Shown: positions 61,261 to 64,000 of the stretch, piece after piece | Layout: each line of letters begins with the position of its first letter | How positions within the stretch are numbered: position 1 is the stretch's first letter | Assembly (NCBI GenBank): GCA_024413595.1 | Contig: JAKSUC010000007.1 | Location: forward strand, 1 to 64,000 | Length of the DNA: 64,000 bases | Direction of reading: 5' to 3' | From: Bacteroidales bacterium | GTDB taxonomy: Bacteria > Bacteroidota > Bacteroidia > Bacteroidales > UBA3824 | Notes under the pieces: generated by a model | Told to the model about the DNA's origin: nothing | The model's database searches: none | The model's input: the letters and a program-made list of their open reading frames with translations, nothing else | Translations under genes and position numbers: made by a program

Positions 61261-62727
61261 ATGGAAAAGAGTAAATTAATAAAACTCGGCATTTCAGCGA
61301 TACTCTTTCTAATCATTTGGCTGTTACCAACAACAGCATTTGGAGTACCCGGCTTAACGGTTATAGAACAAAGAGTAATTGCAATTTTTGTATTGGCAGC
61401 AATTTTATGGATTTTAGAACCTATTCCTATTTGGGGAACTTCAGTTGTGGTGATGGTTCTAATGTTGTTAACCACAAGTGACAGTATGTTGAGTTTCTTT
61501 GGAGGTACAGAAGAAGAAATTGGAGCAACATTAAAATACAAAGCAATTATGGCGGCTTTTGCCGACCCAACAGTTATGCTTTTTATGGGAGGTTTTGTAT
61601 TAGCTATTGCAGCAACAAAATATAAATTTGACGCAACTCTTGCAAGAACAATTCTTAAACCTTTTGGAACAAAACCTAAATTTGTTATGTTAGGTTTCTT
61701 AGCTGTAACAGCTTTATTATCAATGTTTATGAGTAATACTGCTACTGCAGCAATGATGATTGCAATTTTAACTCCTGTTTTGGCAACAATGCCAGAGACA
61801 GACAATAAAGGTCGTGTTGGTTTAGCATTATCAATTCCTGTTGCAGCAAATATTGGTGGCATTGGTTCACCTATTGGAACACCTCCAAACGTTGTTGCTG
61901 TTGGATGGTTAGAAAAAATGGAAATAAACGTAAGTTTTGGAACTTGGATGTTGTTAATGGTTCCTGTTGCAATGTTGATTTTGTTTTTAGCATGGATTTT
62001 CTTAAACAAAATGTTCCCATGTAAACAAGAAAAAATTGAAGTTAAAATTGAAGGTGAAGTTGACAAAAGCCCAAAAGCAATGGTTGTTTATTTCACTTTT
62101 GCAATCACAATTTTCTTATGGGTATTCGGTAAAGACTTATTTGGCGTAAACGCCAATGTTGTTGCACTCATTCCTTTTGCAGTATTCTGCCTTACTGGTG
62201 TATTTGAGAAAAAAGACCTTGCAAAAATCGATTGGGATGTTCTTTGGCTCGTAGCTGGTGGATTTGCACTTGGCGTTGGTCTCGAAGGTGAAATCTCTGG
62301 TATAGAAGATCCTGACAAAGCAGGTCACATGATGACAATGTCGAAACACATTGTTAGTGCAATTCCATTTAACTCATGGCCAACTTTATTAATTATTATT
62401 GGTTCAGGAGTTTTATGCTTAGTGATGTCAACATTTATGAGCAACTCAGCAACTGCAGCATTGTTAATTCCAATTTTTGCAGCAATGGCAAAAGGTATGG
62501 GAGATCAATTAGCACCATACGGAGGAGGAATAACATTAATTGTAGGTCTTGCATTATCAGCAAGTTTTGCAATGTCATTGCCAATTTCAACACCTCCAAA
62601 CGCAATAGCTTATTCAAAAGGTTTTATCAAACAAAAAGAAATGGTTATTGTAGGTATTTTTGTAGGTATTATTAGTTTGATAATCGGCTACACTGTGCTA
62701 TTTACACTTGGCGGTGTTTTAAACTAA
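61261..62727 (+). CDS. Sodium-coupled anion symporter, DASS/SLC13 family
   Basis: A 488-residue transporter with about eleven membrane helices. The two SNT-type binding motifs of the family are present: FMSNTATAAMM (about 158-168) and FMSNSATAALL (about 391-401). Each is followed downstream by a glycine/proline hairpin: GGIGSPIGTPPN and SASFAMSLPISTPPNAIAYSKG. Relatives carry di- and tricarboxylates or sulfate with sodium. The substrate cannot be read from sequence, but dicarboxylates are most likely. Third-position use is mixed. It has its own promoter and terminator and converges on the double-receiver gene. Confidence 0.93.
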   Translation: MEKSKLIKLGISAILFLIIWLLPTTAFGVPGLTVIEQRVIAIFVLAAILWILEPIPIWGTSVVVMVLMLLTTSDSMLSFFGGTEEEIGATLKYKAIMAAFADPTVMLFMGGFVLAIAATKYKFDATLARTILKPFGTKPKFVMLGFLAVTALLSMFMSNTATAAMMIAILTPVLATMPETDNKGRVGLALSIPVAANIGGIGSPIGTPPNVVAVGWLEKMEINVSFGTWMLLMVPVAMLILFLAWIFLNKMFPCKQEKIEVKIEGEVDKSPKAMVVYFTFAITIFLWVFGKDLFGVNANVVALIPFAVFCLTGVFEKKDLAKIDWDVLWLVAGGFALGVGLEGEISGIEDPDKAGHMMTMSKHIVSAIPFNSWPTLLIIIGSGVLCLVMSTFMSNSATAALLIPIFAAMAKGMGDQLAPYGGGITLIVGLALSASFAMSLPISTPPNAIAYSKGFIKQKEMVIVGIFVGIISLIIGYTVLFTLGGVLN

Positions 62728-62747
62728 GATAATATTGTTAATCATAT

Positions 62748-62782
62748 AAAAAAGCGTCTTTCATTTGAAAGACGCTTTTTTT
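62748..62782. terminator. Bidirectional terminator after the symporter gene
   Basis: 15-bp stem AAAAAAGCGTCTTTC/GAAAGACGCTTTTTT (62748-62762 with 62767-62781), between convergent genes. Confidence 0.9.
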
Positions 62783-63566
62783 ATATCATCACATTTTCAA
62801 CAGCTTCAATTAATTTTTTACCTGTAAAAGGTTTTTTGATTATTGAAGTGATTTTTAATTGGTTGCATTGTGTTTGTATTTCATTATCAATTTTGATACT
62901 TAACAATATTATTGGAGTATTTTCTAAATCTGATATATTTCTAATTTTAGAAACAAATTCAATTCCGTCTATATCTGGCATATAATAATCTGAAATTATT
63001 AAATCAGGTTTAATTTCAGAAATATTTTTTATTGCTTCTTGTGCAGAACTATACGAAACTACATCATATCCTTGATTTTGAAGAGTATATTCTAAAATAA
63101 ATCTTGTACCGTCAACATCGTCAACAATCAAAATTTTCTTTTTGACACTTTCTTTCTTTGCATAATCTGGAGCAATTTCTTCTGAGTAAAAAATTTCAGA
63201 AGTAGGATATTTTAAAATTGTGTCTATCAATGAATAATTATCACTCAATTTTAATAAATAACCTTTAGCTCCAACTTCAATAAGTTTATCAATATAAGTT
63301 GGTTCGTCATATAACGAAAGTCCAATAATAAGTAAATTAGGACGTTTTTTTAAAGCCCTTTTTGTGGTTTCAATGCCATTAATTCCTGGCATTTCAATAT
63401 CCATAAATATAATATCGGCTTCAATATTATCAATATCTGCTAAAAAATCTTCTCCACAAGAATATTCTGCAACAACTTTATTGTTACCGATTTTGCGTAA
63501 TAATAATTTTGTTGTATTTCGGAATGAAGGTTTATCATCAACCAATATTATATTTCTTATGTCCAT
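62781..63566 (-). CDS. Double-receiver response regulator without output domain
   Basis: A 261-residue protein made of two receiver domains. The first (about 5-120) has LVDDKPSF, phospho-acceptor D56 (IIFMDIEMPGING) and a Lys at about 106. The second (about 143-261) has LIVDDVDG, D193 (LIISDYYMPDIDG) and K245 (IIKKPF). There is no DNA-binding or enzymatic domain, so output must be by protein contact or phosphotransfer. The first receiver resembles those of NarL-type regulators (GAKGYLLK). It starts 13 bases after the sensor kinase gene, its likely partner. Confidence 0.9.
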   Translation of the reverse strand: MDIRNIILVDDKPSFRNTTKLLLRKIGNNKVVAEYSCGEDFLADIDNIEADIIFMDIEMPGINGIETTKRALKKRPNLLIIGLSLYDEPTYIDKLIEVGAKGYLLKLSDNYSLIDTILKYPTSEIFYSEEIAPDYAKKESVKKKILIVDDVDGTRFILEYTLQNQGYDVVSYSSAQEAIKNISEIKPDLIISDYYMPDIDGIEFVSKIRNISDLENTPIILLSIKIDNEIQTQCNQLKITSIIKKPFTGKKLIEAVENVMI

Positions 63567-63579
63567 TTATAAATTATTT

Positions 63580-64000
63580 TTATTCTACCTCGCAATCTTT
63601 TAGTGTATTATCTATTAAAATGTCGATTTTTACACCATTGTTAGGAGATGTATTAATTTTCATTTCTCCATTTAAACTTGAAATACGACCTTGCAAATTG
63701 TTTAAACCGCTACATGTTTTTAGTTTAATTTGTTCTTGAACTTGATTAAGGTCAAATCCAATTCCATCATCTGAATATTTTATACTGATAAATTTGCCTT
63801 CTGTTGCAAAAAGCATCACTATTTTTTTTGCATTAGAATGTTTAACCGCATTGTTTAATAATTCGTTAACAATTCTAAATATTGCAGTTTTACATTTTTG
63901 ACTTTCTGGTTCAACAAAATTTTGAGTTTCAAAAATAATTTTTGGAGTATTTCCTGGAATTAAACGTTTACACAATGTTTTTATAGAAGCCACTAATCCA
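63580..64000 (-). CDS. NarX/DegS-type sensor histidine kinase, N-terminal part outside window
   Basis: The frame is open to the window edge, so only the last 139 codons or so are seen. They form the ATPase domain of a HisKA_3-type kinase. GLVASIKTLCKRL at the edge is the end of the dimerisation helix. IVNELLNNAVKHSNAKKI is the N-box, and SDDGIGFD and LNNLQGRISSLNGEMKI are G-boxes. The usual tail ends with TLKDCEVE. The GTG at 63993 is not a true start because conserved sequence continues upstream. The neighbouring double-receiver protein is probably its target. Confidence 0.88.
   Translation of the reverse strand, partial: GLVASIKTLCKRLIPGNTPKIIFETQNFVEPESQKCKTAIFRIVNELLNNAVKHSNAKKIVMLFATEGKFISIKYSDDGIGFDLNQVQEQIKLKTCSGLNNLQGRISSLNGEMKINTSPNNGVKIDILIDNTLKDCEVE

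Noticed and set aside
61236-62066. 276-residue minus-strand ORF opposite the symporter gene
   Set aside because: It is the reverse frame of the DASS symporter gene, with low-complexity Ile/Ala/Asn composition and no family motif. The plus-strand gene has promoter, terminator and SNT motifs.

Overview
The window is chromosomal DNA from a very A+T-rich member of the Bacteroidota, most likely order Bacteroidales or a close relative. Three things support this. First, many genes are preceded by the Bacteroidota sigma signature (TTTG, about 19-20 bases, then TAnnTTTG) and lack a Shine-Dalgarno sequence. Second, gene order and content are typical of the phylum: ileS, a TraR/DksA-like gene and lspA in a row, a creD operon, a type-2 IleRS, and a Wzi/RemB-like outer-membrane barrel. 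Third, the signalling proteins (SpoIIE-type PP2C phosphatases, SiaC, GAF/HAMP proteins) are those of free-living or gut Bacteroidota. No rRNA operon, complete insertion sequence or CRISPR array is visible. The two window ends cut through genes: an Rpn/PD-(D/E)XK protein on the left and a NarX/DegS-type histidine kinase on the right.

Layout. 0-9 kb: Rpn-like nuclease fragment, two conserved unknowns, Xaa-Pro aminopeptidase, a PhoR/PhoB-type two-component pair, an esterase-nucleotidase fusion, asnA and rnhB. 9-17 kb: folB, a GAF-PP2C phosphatase, efp, and a three-gene operon of a DUF4062/TIR-like protein, a membrane nSTAND1 ATPase with coiled coil and WD40-like tail, and a membrane PP2C phosphatase. 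17-25 kb: ileS, dksA-like, lspA, ettA, a deoxyribosyltransferase-like gene and metF. 25-32 kb: a large HAMP-GAF-PAS-hemerythrin-like sensor, siaC overlapping tRNA-Arg, an M28-like pseudoenzyme, a putative small RNA, ruvB and an SDR protein. 32-33 kb: a 1.1-kb gene-free, extremely A+T-rich divergent spacer. 33-43 kb: surface-polysaccharide functions (WecA/TagO-like, Wzi/RemB-like, RffA-type aminotransferase, YfhO) interleaved with nadB and a hybrid kinase. 43-50 kb: leuS, prs, a repeat-rich island with one small gene, and a creD operon with matching operator palindromes. 50-64 kb: rplY with a structured leader, pth, an S4-domain protein, a secreted unknown, a periplasmic-binding-protein/PP2C receptor, tRNA-Leu, two flippase-like membrane proteins, tyrS, pheS, a cyclophilin, a DASS anion symporter, and a double-receiver protein with its kinase.

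The unifying theme is protein-phosphatase signalling. Three SpoIIE-type PP2C phosphatases with three different inputs (GAF; an nSTAND/TIR-like partner operon; a periplasmic sugar-binding-like receptor) and one SiaC-type phospho-switch protein lie in one 46-kb stretch. No cognate SiaB-type kinase or anti-sigma kinase is present in the window. The 11.6-16.9 kb operon is the strongest candidate for a little-described system.
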